Shown piece by piece: positions 45,493 to 58,574 of a stretch of DNA of 64,000 bases. How positions within the stretch are numbered: position 1 is the first letter of the stretch; each line of letters starts with the position of its first letter. The notes under the pieces are model-generated. The model made no database searches, was not told the origin of the DNA, and saw nothing but the letters and a program-made list of their open reading frames with translations. Origin of the DNA: Artemisia argyi (Eukaryota > Streptophyta > Magnoliopsida > Asterales > Asteraceae). The stretch lies in NCBI GenBank assembly GCA_030686995.1, contig CM060687.1, positions 165,262,770 to 165,326,769 of the forward strand. The letters are read 5' to 3'. A program made the position numbers and the translations under genes.

Positions 45493-48400
45493 TTACCAAT
45501 CAGGTCTCTGAAATGTCAACACTGGAAACTTCTGTCTGCCTCCCACATAACTTTCCAACCTTCGAAACTGATCCTTGCGCTTCAATCTGTTCTCAATCCT
45601 TAAGATGAACCTGCGAGCATCCCTGGCTTCATTGGTGTTCCACCTTTTGGATTTTCCCAGTTCTATGTCATTGATTCTGCCTTTGATCCCATCTCTGACG
45701 AACTTCAGGGTTTCATCACAGAACTTATGAATTTCTTCATAAGCCATGAAGCAGTTGCGACCGTTAATGCTGTGGTAGGTGAACCCAAATGGTTGTCTGA
45801 TCAAGGTGTACTGAGATAGATGTGGAAGGCCGGGGATGTCGAACAGGTTTGGTTTGGTGAGATTGAGCTTCTTCTGATAACTTTCTACTCCCAACTGAAG
45901 ATCTTCAACTCTTTCTCTTATGACAATCTGCCTGATGAAGATTAGAAGAGCTTGGATAAAGGCAAGCTGCATCTCTTTAGGCAAGCCACAGAGTTTTCCT
46001 TGAACTTTGAGTAGATACATGTCTTCGATGTCGTTGAGACGTAGTCGTGGAAAGTCAGACTCGGAAATATAGTACTCCTTTTCATCAAGTCTTTTCAGTG
46101 TGATTTTGCTGAGGAAGGGGTACCCAAAGAAAGTGACAGTCGAGATGAATTGAATGGAGACTATCTTCAGATCACTTTCTACTTCACCCATCGTCTGATT
46201 AAGTCTGCTGCTTCGATAGTATTGTGCCCGGTTGTTAGGCCAATGATGTATGCCGTAAAGAGCATTCCGGTCATATTCAACAATTTTGTCAACGAATAAT
46301 GCTGAAGCTTCTTCTTCGATGGCATTGTTGAGATATCGAGCTGCAGGGAGAAAGGCGAGTGAGGTAACGTACTTCTTCTCAATCTTGCTGCCAAGTTTCA
46401 GAAATTCCAAGTCTGTGTTGTAGAAGAACTTGTATGGGATCTTTGGTTCCTTAGGCTTCCCAATCATCGGTAGTGGTTTGGACCAGTCAGTAATATAAGG
46501 TGCGGTTTTCTTGGTGACCGGATCGACATATGATTCAGGATTGATCCAGTCAATATTGCTTGACATAGCTCGAGCAATATTTTCCAGATGGTATTCAAGC
46601 TCGATTGAGTTGGCAGACCTATCTTTCAGAAGATTGAAAGCATCATTCTTGATTCTTCGCAGCTCTTTCTTATTCATCTTTTTCATCTTAAACTTTTTCT
46701 GAATCATTTGAGCATATTCCACCGTTCGACCATCTTGAGGTTCATGATTGTCTTCCAGTGGTGGTTGCGAATTGATCATCTTCTCAAACCAGGAGTATTC
46801 GACACTGTTGTCTTGATCTAGCCAGCTAAGGACTATTTTAGGTTTCTTTGGTTCGGTGCCTTTAGATGAGGTGTCTGGTGTGGGTTGATGATGCTTTCCT
46901 TTCTTATCTTTCTTCTTCTTCTTAGGAGACGGTTCTGGAACTTCATCGGGTTGAGGTATGTCGTCACCACCGGTGTATTCGAAATGGTCGTGTGCCTTGG
47001 GAGCAGAACCTGATGCCTTTGGTTGTTGTGAGGAAGTTGTTGTGGTTGGGGGGATGACCAGTGTATGAGATGTGGGTCCTTCGGCTTGTTTTTGTTTCTT
47101 TGCCTGAGAATTCGGATCCCTGTCTTCATCATCTCTTTGACGTTTCAGCTTATCGGCCTCTGTGCTGCACGTATCTTTGTTCATCTTGTCTCTTAATGCT
47201 TCCAAGACTTTGGCTTCTTCATGAGTCAAGGTGAACTTGTTTGCCAGCTTTTCTAAGAGTTGAGCTTCCAATTCATCCAGAGATAGCCCTGGTAGTGGAA
47301 CAGTGGACTTGTCAGCTCGAAGAGTGAATGTGGTTGATCGGATCACTTTCTTGACTGCTTGCTCTGCGAACTTGGTGAGTTCGTCTCTCATGGGTGCCAG
47401 CAGATCTTTCAACTCAGCAACCAGGTGTTGTGCCATGTATTCTTGTGCTTGAGCTGCTAGTGCGGCTTCCAAGTTCTCCTGTACGTCTTTAGCTAAGAAA
47501 GTATCAACTTTGTCTTGCAGCTCTTGGACGTTCGAGTTCAGCTTCGTCAATTCAGCAACTTGGGTTACAAGTGTTGCAACCTGATCTTCCAATCTGCTTC
47601 TCTTCTTTTCATGTACTCTTTTGAAAGCTGACTTGAGTAACTTTGATGCAGCAGAGGCTTTGGTGCTCGGTTTCTTGATTGATTTGTCATGTGTTGATTC
47701 AGATGCAGGAGGAGATGACTATGATGATTCAATGATGGTGGTAGAGTCTTTGTCATCTCCTTTCCTAGGTTCGGGTTGTTCAACTTTCTTATCTTTGGCT
47801 GCTGCTTCTTCTATTACCCTTTGTTCTTCAGCCCATTTCTCAGCTTCGGCCTTAAGCCTTAGTTCTTCTGCAAGCTTGGATTTTTCTTTCTTCTTTAACT
47901 TTTCTTCAGCCAGCTTGGCTGGCTCTTCTGCTTTCCTGCTCTCTTCCATTATGATTGTTTCTTCCAGTTTAGCTTGAGCAATCTCTTCAAGCCTGGCCTC
48001 TTCAGCTTCTCGTTTTCTTTTCAGTTCCTCTTCTTGAGCCCTTTCTCTGAGCTCCATTTCTTCCATAGACATAAGTCTTGGAGCATCAGTATCCATGGGA
48101 TCTCCCTCTTCTTCCTCTCCCATAGTCATTTCAATGTCGGTGGGAGACACTGAGGGATTGTCATAAACAACTAAGTCTGTGGCGATCCTTGTGGTAGGCT
48201 CAGGAATGCTGCTAGATCTGCCAGCTTCGGTGGTCTGAGAGAACACTGGAGGTGGAGGTAGATCAGCATTGAATGTATCAATTCGTCTGTGGAGGAGACC
48301 TAGGTTGAGAGCCCTTTCATTTTCTTCTTCGACTGAAAGGCCTTCAGTCTCATGTTCAGCAGATACTGGTTGCTTCATCTTTTCTCTTCTAATCCTTTCT

Positions 48401-49719
48401 TCTTCCAAAATCGTCTGAGCTTTGGTGAGTGGTCGTTGATAGAGATGTGCGGGGGATTCAGCATGATCAGCAGATTCGTCAATAATCTTATCCCAATCTT
48501 CGAACGTCAAATCCTTATCGTCAATTTCATCAAGATTGACTTTCTTGGTGATATTGGCATAGGCTTCACTGTAAATAGGACCTTCGTCGGATTCGGTTTG
48601 TTCAGAGTCAGCAGGTTTTGGTGAAGGTTGTGGTGATGGAAACCACCCAGGTTCAGCAGTTGGTTTCTTTGCAGGAATTCTGATCTTAAGTGATCCCTTT
48701 TTCTTAGGTTTGGTCTTGGTAGAACTTTTTGAGCTGCCAGATTTGCTACCTTTCTTATCTTTCTTCTGCATGTAAGACGGTAGAACAACTTCGTCCAAGA
48801 ACCCAACTTTATCTGCTTCAAGAGCTTGAAGGTAGTACTTGTAGTTATTGCATTCTTGAACCTTCTTAGTCAGGAGGCAATCAGGAAGTTTCTTTCCTTG
48901 TTTCCTTGTACTAGTATCCATTCTCTTGATGACCTTAAGTGTGTCCTCATTCCTGTATGTGTGCTGAAACTCATCATTCAGTCTTTGAGGTATGTCATCA
49001 TATTCATGGAGGAAGCTTGCAATGAGAAGCTTGGTGAAACGGACGAATGGAATATTGGTCGTCTTGTGTTGTATGTGCCACACAATGTCTTCCCAGATAA
49101 TGCTGGCATAATCAACATTCTTGACATTAGCAATAGCCCAAAACAGCTTGAGATGTTGGAGCTTAGAGTGTTCATGGCCTGTGTCTCTGCCAGATAGTGA
49201 CTTGGCAATGATGATGTAGAGAGTTCTCCAAGGCTGTGGAAGAAATCTGATATTGACCTTAGAGTGCCTAGTCATTACCTCTTCAGACTCATCATACCCA
49301 ATATCTCTCAGCCATTCTATCAATTCTTCTTCACTGGGAACTTGGTCATATTCTTTATTAGGTTCAAGTTCGGGAAGTCCAAGAACACTACGGAGAAGAT
49401 CCTTGTCGACCGTGACTTGTCTCATGTGAAGCATACAAGTAAAGGATTCTTCAAGGAGGTCCAAGTGGAGTGTGTGCCAAAACTGGTGTATGTAGAAGCA
49501 TGCCACTGCAGCAGATTTGGTGAGTAGAACTTTGCACGGGTGATAGATAAGAGCATCTACCACAACAAGGCAAGAAGACTCATTGCATGTAAGGTTGTTG
49601 AAGTTGACTCTCAGATTGTTCTTTCCTATCTTTCTGGAGTAGTTCTCAGGAAAGGTGTCTTCCCATGCACGTATGGGTTCAGGTTCAGGTCCATAAGGAA
49701 TGTCATTGTGTTCTGCCAT
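45493..49719 (-). pseudogene. extra ORF after pol (about 1,408 codons), one in-frame TAG; function unknown
   Basis: This lies in sense orientation downstream of pol, where some Sireviruses carry an env-like gene. The ATG at 49719 starts MAEHNDIPYGPEPEP. Residues about 1-290 are a helical globular region (LIYHPCKVLLTKSAAVACFY, then FLPQPWRTLYIIIAKSL); 300-560 are Lys/Pro/Ser/Glu-rich; 580-680 form a long Glu/Lys/Ala-rich coiled coil (EEARLEEIAQAKLEE); then a further helical region and a conserved C-terminal domain (LNDIEDMYLLKVQGKL, VEDLQLGVESYQKKLN, ending RRLESYVGG, VLTFQRPDW). No signal peptide or clear membrane segment is seen, so an envelope role is not supported. The frame is broken only by TAG at 47719-47721; the right copy has CAG (Gln) there. 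I recall similar C-terminal sequences in unannotated Asteraceae proteins. Confidence 0.85.
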
Positions 49720-49976
49720 CTGATTTGATCATAAACAATCACAAACATAGCAATGATATACTTTGTTAGCACAGACATTCAATTACTTGATTATGAACAC
49801 ATTATTGATTGATCAGTGGGTGTTTGTGTGTGAAAAACTTTTGTTATATGACAAACTTATGTTTGAATCACTTGATAGAAACTTATAACACTTAAGTTAC
49901 AACATGAGTTCATCACTACAAGAGGTTACACATTGGAAATATTACAACACTTAGAAAATTTCATGAATTTGACAAG

Positions 49977-50356
49977 TTTACGCGTAAATAGAAAAATCTA
50001 CGCATAACTTATATTACGCGTAGGAAATGAAATTATGCGTAGGTTTAATTTCTACGCATAACTTTACATGTTAAGCGTAAGTTCAACTTCTGCGTAGGCT
50101 TAATTTTACGCGTAGGATTAAATCTTAGGCGTAAGATTAGAACTTAGGCAAAGAATTGAACTTTGAGCGTAAGATATAACTTGTGCGTAGGTTTAAACTT
50201 ATGCGTAAGATCATGACTTACGCGTAAGAAACAACTTAAGCGTAAGTTATTCTTTTATGCGTAAAAAATGTCTTATCCAAGACATTGTTTGTCTACGTGT
50301 CGAATCTTACGCGTAAGATTGAATCTTACGCGTAGGATGAATAATTTGTGCGTAGA
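49977..50356. repeat. array of about 20 GCGTA-core repeats, period 18-19 bp
   Basis: Each unit has a core TTACGCGTAAG or a one-base variant (TGCGTA, AGCGTA, TACGCA). Core centres fall at about 49982, 50002, 50018, 50037, 50056, 50075, 50092, 50110, 50129, 50148, 50167, 50185, 50203, 50222, 50240, 50259, 50297, 50311, 50330 and 50350. The best cores are palindromic. Two more (AAGCGTAAAC and ACGCGTAAAC) are at about 50470 and 50495. The array lies between the end of pol and the start of the extra ORF, about 260-640 bases upstream of that ATG. Confidence 0.9.
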
Positions 50357-51685
50357 AATGCCTTTTTCCAGAAAAATCACCTTTGAAATTCGAGTTGTAT
50401 GTTTCCTGAAAGTGTACAAACATTACCACTGATCAATAATTAACCCAACACACTTAATTCACACATTTAAAGCGTAAACATGCCAAAATCCAACTTAACG
50501 CGTAAACACGCATGAACAACTAATCACAATCACAATCAAACATGAATCTGGGTATGTCTAAGCATAGGGCAAATGTTTCTAGCAACATAAGGATCATATG
50601 GTTCAAATATAAACACAAATCATCCACAGAATCTCAAGATGAAATCTGCTAGTGTCATACGAACCCTAAACCTTAGATTCAAGAACTAAACATGATTAAG
50701 ATGCAATTAAACCAGATACAAATGATCCTAGGCATACACAAACACTATCCCCATCACTAATTACAATCCTAATGCTCAAACTCAAGAACTCCCAAATCCT
50801 ACGTATGAACCCTAATCTCAAACTCGATCGATTAGTGTATCTGGGTGTGATTGGGGTTAAGAGACATGTTGATAAACATCCAAGGACCATTTCCCACTAA
50901 CAAAATCAATTATAAAACAACTAATCTCTGGGTTCTAATTTTACGCACAACTCGAAAAAACAAATTAAACGATTGTGATTGATTGAGCCGTTGGATTGTT
51001 ATGAAAATTAAAACCCTTGTTAGCAATAATGATCAAAGCATGTTATCACTTACAGATTCGAAGATGGATGATTAGATCAAGAGAATGATTGTGGATTGTT
51101 AGATTGATTAGGTGAAAGTGTAAATGCTATTTGCAGGTGCAGTAAATGCGTGGGTCAAGTGAGTTTTGACCAATAGTTAAAACATGTTTGAAAACTTGAC
51201 ACAATTGGTCCCTTAACCTTAACTAACATTTATTCTTAATGCTTTAAACACTTAATCACATGTAACTTTCGTTAGTTAACACCAAGACATGATAAGAACA
51301 ACTTGTGCTACTCCCCCTCGACCTTAGACCGTAGTCAAGAATGAAAAAATTAATTATATTGGTTAAGGAGAGTAACCCGAAACACTTATTGAATCAACAC
51401 ATATGATAAAAACGTATTAATTTTTGGTAAAATGCAAGTATAAAAGACAACATATCGTAGAGAAAATTAAAAAAAACATGACTTTTCCTCCCCCTCAACA
51501 CTTGTTTTAAATAATTGAAGACATTTTTATAAAATAGTGTTGAAAGAGGTGGTTTATACTTGCATTTTTTTTTTTTTTTTTTTTTTAAGAAAGTCCAAAA
51601 ATCTTTTTGAGTTTTTGATTGGTTTTATATTTTTGTATTTTGTTTTTGAAAAAATATTTACAAAGATAGTTGTGATGTTTGACGA
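50357..51685 (-). other. spacer between pol and the extra ORF, with two internal PPT-like sites
   Basis: No ORF of note. Minus-strand AGGGGGAG sites at 51311-51319 and 51487-51495 lie just after pol, where an element without the extra ORF would have its PPT. A T-run is at 51564-51586. The rest is AT-rich leader-like sequence. Confidence 0.6.
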
Positions 51686-54600
51686 TCAATTGTATTTTAA
51701 AAACTTTTCCAGATCCTCTGGAGTCAAACATCGCATACCAATTTGGTGAACTAGACTAGCAAACCTTGATGGTGCTAAGGATTTGGTAAGTAAGTCCGCC
51801 AATTGGTACTCAGTCCCAACAAAATAAAGTTCAACGGTACCCTTTTCCACATGCTCTTTGATGAAGTGATATCGGAGATCGATGTGTTTGGATTTGCAAT
51901 GATGTACGGTGTTGTAGGAGATAGCAATTGCACTCTTGGAATCACAATAGATGGGAATCTTGTTGAATAGGTTGCCATAATCCTTGAGTTGTGATCTCAT
52001 CCAGATGACTTGAGCACAACAGGCAGACATGGCTACATATTCAGATTCTGTTGACGACAGTGATGTGCAGTCCTGCTTCTTTGATTGCCATGACACAAGT
52101 TTGTCTCCGAGAAATTGTAATCCACCAGATGTGCTTTTGCGTGTGTCTAAACATCTTGCATGGTCAGCATCTGAAAAAGCAATTAGTTCAAAGCCAGAAT
52201 CCTTCGGATACCAGATTCCCAAGTTAATGGTTCCCTTTATGTATCGAAGGATTCTCTTGACCTCACTGAGGTGTTTTTCAGTTGGTTTGGACTGATAACG
52301 AGAGCACATATAGACAGCAAATACTATATCAGGTCTACTAGCTGTGAGATACATGAGGGACCCAATCATACTTCGGTATTTGGTAGGGTCAACGGGAGTC
52401 CCATGTAAGTCAGCATCTAGTTTTGTGGTATAGCCCATCGGTGTATTATAGGTATCACAACTCATCATCCCATGTTTCTTTAAAATTTAAAGAGCATATT
52501 TGGACTGATTTATAAAAATTCCACGGGGTGATTGATGAACTTGTAGTCCTAGAAAGAACGAAAGTTCACCCATCATGGACATTTCAAAATTATCTTTCAT
52601 TAATTTTGCAAAATCATTAGAGTAATTTCTTTTTGTTGAGGCAAAAATGATGTCATCGACATATATTTGAACAACAAGTAAGTCCTCCCCGTAGGTTTTT
52701 GTAAATAGTGTGGGATCCAATGATCCTTTAGAAAAGTTATTGGCCAGCAAGAAAGTGGACAGTTTGTCATACCACGCCCGTGGGGCTTGCTTGAGTCCGT
52801 AGAGTGCCTTTTTGAGTCGGTAAACGTGGTTAGGACGCTCAGGATCAACGAAGCCTTCAGGTTGACTAACATAAACTTCTTCACGGAGTTCTCCATTAAG
52901 AAATGCGGTTTTCACATCCATTTGGTAAACAACCATGTTCCTGTGTGCTGCATAGGCCAAAAAGATCCGAACCGCTTCATGTCTAGCCACTGGAGCAAAG
53001 GATTCAGCAAAATCTATTCCTTCCAGTTGAGAGTATCCTTTCGCTACCAGGCGTGATTTGTTGCGTATGACAGTCCCTTCAGCATCAAGCTTATTCTTCC
53101 AGATCTATTTTAACCCAATGACAAAGACTCCGTTAGTTCTTTCAACTAATTCCCAGACTTCAAGTCTTATGAATTGCTGAAATTCCTCTTGCATAGATTC
53201 AATCCAGTTGTCATAAGTCATTGCATCTTTAATGTTCTTCGGTTCTTCGTGACAGACTGTGAGTGCATAGATACAAGTTTCTCCATCGGTGTGAAGTCGT
53301 TGTCTTGTCATAACAGGTGCATCTGGATGGCCAATAATATGAACTAGTGGATGGTCTCGAGTCCATTTGTGTGTGGAAGGGTGTAGTTGATAGGTATCTC
53401 GCATGTTAGCAGGATCCAAATTGCGTGTTGACGACTCAGCTATGTCAGGAACAATAGGAGCCGGTGCAAACGGATTAAAGAACGCATCAGGATCTTGCTC
53501 TTCTGGTTGGGGAACTGATTGTGGTGTGGAATCTGCAGCTGAATGGTGGGAGTTAGAAACAGTTTGTTCTACTGTAGATGGTGATGCAATTGGAGGACCG
53601 TTTCTCTCAACACTTGTAGTAGTTTGTTGAGGTGAGTCTGGTACTAGAATATTGTCAGGTTGAGCAGCGGAATTAGGTGAGACCTCAGTAGAACGGTATA
53701 CAATTGTATCATCGAATAGTGGAGCAAACAAGGTTTCCAATTCTTTGCGGTTGAGTGGCAACGGTTCAGCCGAAGATTCCGGAGAGTTAAGACGGTTGAA
53801 TTCGGGTCCTAAGCTGTGTTGCTCAGAAGCCATTTGTGTGAGTTCATCAAAATTAGCGTGAATGGTTTCTTGAATTTCTCTTGTACGACGATTCCATATC
53901 CGAAAACCTTTGGAATTTTCACAGTATCCAACGAACACTCCAATGTCAGCCTTTGCTTTAAGTTTACCTAAATCATCACGATCATTTTTTGGATAACAAA
54001 GTGCTCCAAATACATGAAAGTAATCGATGTTTGGTTTTCTTTTGTGAACAATTTGATATGGTGTTTTGCGATGGCGTTTTGTGATCATGCAACGGTTTTG
54101 AGTATAACATGCGGTTGAAACAGCTTCTGCCCACAAGTAATCTGGTAATTGAGCATTAATCAACATAGTTCTAGCAGCTTCCACTAACGTCCTGTTGCGT
54201 CTTTCAACAACTCCATTTTGTTCTGGGCTTCTAGGAATAGATGTTTGATGTTCAATTCCCACTTTCTCATAATATGACCTCAGTGTCTGATTCTTGAATT
54301 CTGTTCCATTGTCAGTTCTGATGATTCGGACCGTGTTGCGTAACTGAACTTGAATTTTAGTGAGAAAGGTGATGATCATTGAGGGAGCTTGATCTTTGCT
54401 TCGTAGAAAGTAGACCCAAGTCCATCTGGAGTAATCGTCCACAATTACAAGTATGTAGCGTTTACCGTTGATACTTTGAACACGCATAGGACCACACAAA
54501 TCCATATGAAGCAATTGTAACACATGATTTGTACTTTGCTCAGGTTTTGAAGGAAAATGAGCACGAGTACTTTTTCCTTGTTCACAGGCTGGACATAAGT

Positions 54601-55708
54601 GATCTTTGGTGAAACGGAATCTTGGAAATCCATCGACAAGTTTATAACGAGCAAGGTCAGTCATAGTTCTGAAATTCAAGTGTGAAAGACGTTTGTGCCA
54701 TAACCAAGATTTAGTTGATTCTGCTTTGGAGAGAAGACATATCGGAGATGTTGCAATCATATCTGACATTGATATTGTATAAAGATTGGAGCCACGTGAA
54801 CCCGACATTAGATCGTTTCCTTGTAAGTCACGAACAAAGCAGGTTTTCTCACGAAATGCAACTTCTAGATCCCCATCACAGAATTGACCAACAGAGAAAA
54901 GGTTGTGTCCAAGGCCTTCCACATAGTAAACACGACTAATTTCAATGTTCCCGCCGATATAGTTACCATATCCCATGATTAAAGCGTAATGATCATTCCC
55001 GAATCTGACAGTACCAATGAACTTTGAGACAAAGTTGTGTAACAGTTTGAGATTGCCTGTCATATGTCGGGTGCATCCGCTATCAACAATCCAGAGAACG
55101 AGCTGTACCACCTGTATCACAAGAAGAAGACACGGATGGAACAGAAGTAAGGGTGGAACCCAAAGACAATGCGGGTTCCTGTTGGTTAGTAACACATGTA
55201 TTCAACAATTTAGGAATCCATTTAAAGTCTGGTTTGTATTGTAACCAACGTTGGCAGTTCCAACTAGTTTTTGCTTTCTTAATGTTAAATGCACTAGTAG
55301 TTGGCCCATTCCTAGATTTGTTCTCGGCACCTATGGGGGTAACTGTGATATCATTAGAAACCGTAGAAGACGGCTTTCCTAAGTTAGACTTAGAGGCAGT
55401 AGTGGGCCTAAAAGGAATGCGTGTCCTACGTTTCTTATGACGATTGAGAAGAGAATTAGCTAAACATTTTGTATGATCACCATATGATACGCTTTTACGA
55501 CAAAACACACAAGATGCATTAATATTCAAAACATTCAAAGGTTCATCATTCGTTACATTTAGATTTTGATTACAATTTGCCAGATTAGAATCTAAATCTG
55601 ATGCAACATGAGTTTTATTCAAATTCCTAAGTTGGTCTTCTACTTCTTGAGCTTCTAGGTGTCCTCTCTTACGTTGCAAGATCCTATTCTTCTTTTTACT
55701 TTTTCACT
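51686..55708 (-). pseudogene. SIRE-like Copia pol: protease, integrase, reverse transcriptase, RNase H
   Basis: Domains in order on the minus strand: protease WIVDSGCTRHMTG (about 55090); gag-pre-integrase GHNLFSVGQF, WHKRLSHLN and CPACEQGK (zinc site); integrase core HMDLCGP, RTDNGTEF and PEQNGVVERRN (the D, D and E residues are present); [32 protein letters not shown] and [11 protein letters not shown] (YVDD); RNase H FSDADHARCLDTRKST, SLSSTESEY and YCDSKSA, ending about 51686. Breaks: frameshift near 55090-55200, TAG at 53102-53104, TAA at 52484-52486, and TGA near 55708. All catalytic motifs remain, so inactivation looks recent. Confidence 0.92.
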
Positions 55709-58574
55709 TGGGTCTGCTAACGCTAGAAGTGGAGACTAGTCCTGTAGAAGTGGAGTTATCAACATTAGTGTTTTGAACAACCTTTCCTTTATCAGTTTTG
55801 TTTAATTGATACATTCCTGGTGCTATCACCGTGGTGTCAACCATTTTTCCTTTTTGAAGTAGCTTAACTTTCTCTTTCAAATCAATGATGATGTGATTTT
55901 TGTCCTGAATTTCAGACTCAAGTAAACCATTGCAATATTTGATGTCATCGCGGTTTTGTTGCCATTCGGCGTTTTCAATTTTTAAATCCGCAATTTCTTT
56001 CTCGTATCGAAGACACCGACCTTTTAAAGACTCGTTGTTTTTGCAAATCTGACAAGAGTTTGAAACATTGACTTTGAAACTTCAATTCCCTTTCAAGACT
56101 TTTAGCTTGACACCATTCAAGCCTTTGATTGAGTTGACAAATTTCTTTTGAAAATTGTTTTGTTACATCATCATTTTTAATTCTCAACTTATCATTTTCC
56201 TGTTTAAGTGTCTCAATTTCCTCATTCAACAAATTATTATCAACACAATGATCATGCTTAAGCATAGAAGTACCAGAATTATAAAGATCATTCATGATAA
56301 CAGACAAAATATCAGCATTGAGAACTTGTTCCAAGAGTCGATCAGCATCATTTTTTAAAACTCTATTTCTTTGCTTTTGAACCAAAATGTCATTTTCAGT
56401 TGCATTGAAAACGTTTATCATATTTTTGACCTCCTTTTGAAGTTCCTGATCCCAACGTGTAGCACATAGACGGAGGTGTTGAACAATTGGCTTCATTTGT
56501 TTTTGAAAAATATCTCTCTTTTCTCGCTCGTAAGCGGATTGAAAAGTTTCAATTTTAATTTAGAATTACGTTCAATTGTTTCCTCCAAAATTTCGATGTC
56601 TTCCATAAAAGTTTTGAAATAATTTAAGACACGACACGTTTTCGGTAAAGGTGTAAGTTCACCGGATGATGGTAGAGGACCATTTATTTGTGCTACAGTT
56701 TGGACAGGGGCCTCATTATGAGATGACACATATGACTCTTCGATAAACCATGATTTCTCAGGTAAATCCTTTTGAGTAACAAAAGATTTAGAAAGAGGTG
56801 GAGCTTTTGAATAGTCATATGGTGTCCAGTGTTGAACATAACTCATTTTTGATCGACTCTCGTCTTCAAGTTCTTCTTCTTCCTCAGTATCAAAAACAAC
56901 AGCACGCACAATTGTATTATTAAACATGTGATCAATACTGTAAACCTTAGGATTTTCTTTGAAAGCTTTGTGAAGAAACATTGATTTAAAATCGCAAAGT
57001 GCAAATCCTTTATCGGGTCTCGGTTTTAAAGCAAACTTTTGAATTGTTGTGACAGAGTTCCCGTGTTTGTAAACAATGTGACGAAATTCTTTGAGTTGTT
57101 TTTCAAGATCAACAATATCACCAAGTAAATCATCTATATACTTCCTTTTTCGTGTTTTATGTTCACAAAACTCCTTTTTGCAATTTGACAATTCTGTTTC
57201 AGTTTTTGAAAGGTCTCTTTGAAGACGTTCAACTTGCATTTTCAATTCACACTTCTCACTTTCAAGTTTCGAAATCAACTTTCCGTTTGACTCAATTAAA
57301 TCTTGCATTTTACGTTGAAGATCTTGTTCTTTGTTGTAACAATCTTGAAAAGCTTTTTCAAAACTTTTTGCATGTTTAATCTTTTCTTCCTGATTTGAAA
57401 GCTGAATTTTATAACACTCAATATCTCTTGCAAATGACGCATTTTGTTCTTTTAAAGCTTTATTTTTCTCGTTGCATTTTATGATTTGCAATTGTTGAGC
57501 ATCCAGTTGTTTAGATAACAATATGAGGTCAGGGTCTGGATCAAATGATGGTTCATGTTGTTCTAAATTATCATGTTTATCATTCTCAATTGGATTATCA
57601 AATGAAACAACTGTGTCATCATCAAATATGACAACTGTGCTTATTTGTTCATCTTTTTGAGAGGATGAAGATGATTTAGATGGAACAACTTGCGCCATAT
57701 CTGATTCACAAGCAGAAGGTGAGATTATTTCATTAATAAAGCATGCATTGAGGTCATGTACCTGAGACAAGCCGTCAGTGTCATACACTGGACCTGAATC
57801 ATTGAGCTTAAGTTCCTGTATGTTGGCCATAAGCATCACAGCAGCATTGGCTTCCAGATCTTCCATGTCATCATCGTTGTTTACATTTGCCATGAAGTTG
57901 TTATCCTGTTCAGGGAAATGTCCATCTTTTTCATCTTGAAGAGCCATGAGTAATGCCTGCTTGTGAAACTTACTACCCCGAGTTCTCGGTTTGGGACATG
58001 CTGTAGCAATATGACCTTGTTCATTGCAGTTATAGCACCATACTGCATTCCCTGAGTTGGAGTTTCTAGTTGCAACTGGTTCAGACCTTTGCTGAGAAGA
58101 TCCTGAGTTGTTCCTGAACCCTCCATTGTTACTAAACCTCTGACCATTCCCATAATTTCCTGAAGAGCTTCCTGAACCAGATCGACCATAGCTACGATTC
58201 TGAATTTCCAGTCTTCCATCATTAACATAGTTTCCAGGTGTAAGCATTGGAGGTGTTTCAAGTGATCCTGCCTCATGTCGGGATTGTTGAGTTGTAATAA
58301 CTTCACACATTCTGTCAAACCAGTGAGGTTGTTTGGAGGAAAACTGAGTGTTTTGTAGTGGCACTTGATATGGTTGTTGTTGAGGAATGATCTGATGTTG
58401 TTGCATCATTAGGTAATGATGTAGTGGATTGTATGTTTGTCTTTGAGAAGGTTGTTGATTCATTTGGTGCGGAAGATATTGTTGTTGCTGATACTGCTGA
58501 TGTTGAGGTTGCTGATACTGCTGATGTTGAGGTAGCTGAGTATGAGGGAAGTAATGATTAGGTGGTTGAGACAT
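55709..58574 (-). pseudogene. SIRE-like Copia gag, C-terminal two thirds, frameshifted
   Basis: The open frame starts MSQPPNHYFPHTQLP at 58574 with a Gln/Pro-rich stretch, then Gly/Ser/Asn-rich sequence, a knuckle CYNCNEQGHIATAC (CX2CX4HX4C) near 58000, acidic linkers and a long coiled coil (57450-57050 and 56500-55975). The N-terminal UBN2-like part that related gags have is not present before the LTR at 58694. Frameshifts near 56510 (one extra T) and near 56050 separate three in-order pieces. Gag would form the particle and bind genomic RNA. Confidence 0.85.

Noticed and set aside
47621..47977. Plus-strand Ser/Ala-rich ORF, repeated at 63451-63807
   Set aside because: It is the antisense of the Glu/Lys coiled-coil region of the extra ORF; codons for Glu and Lys read backwards give Ser, Phe and Leu.
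45493..49719. Envelope (env) gene of a retrovirus-like element
   Set aside because: Position fits, but no signal peptide, transmembrane segment or cleavage motif is visible; it is recorded as unknown.
49977..50356. CRISPR-like array
   Set aside because: The units are short and contiguous, with no unique spacers, and the setting is a plant retrotransposon.
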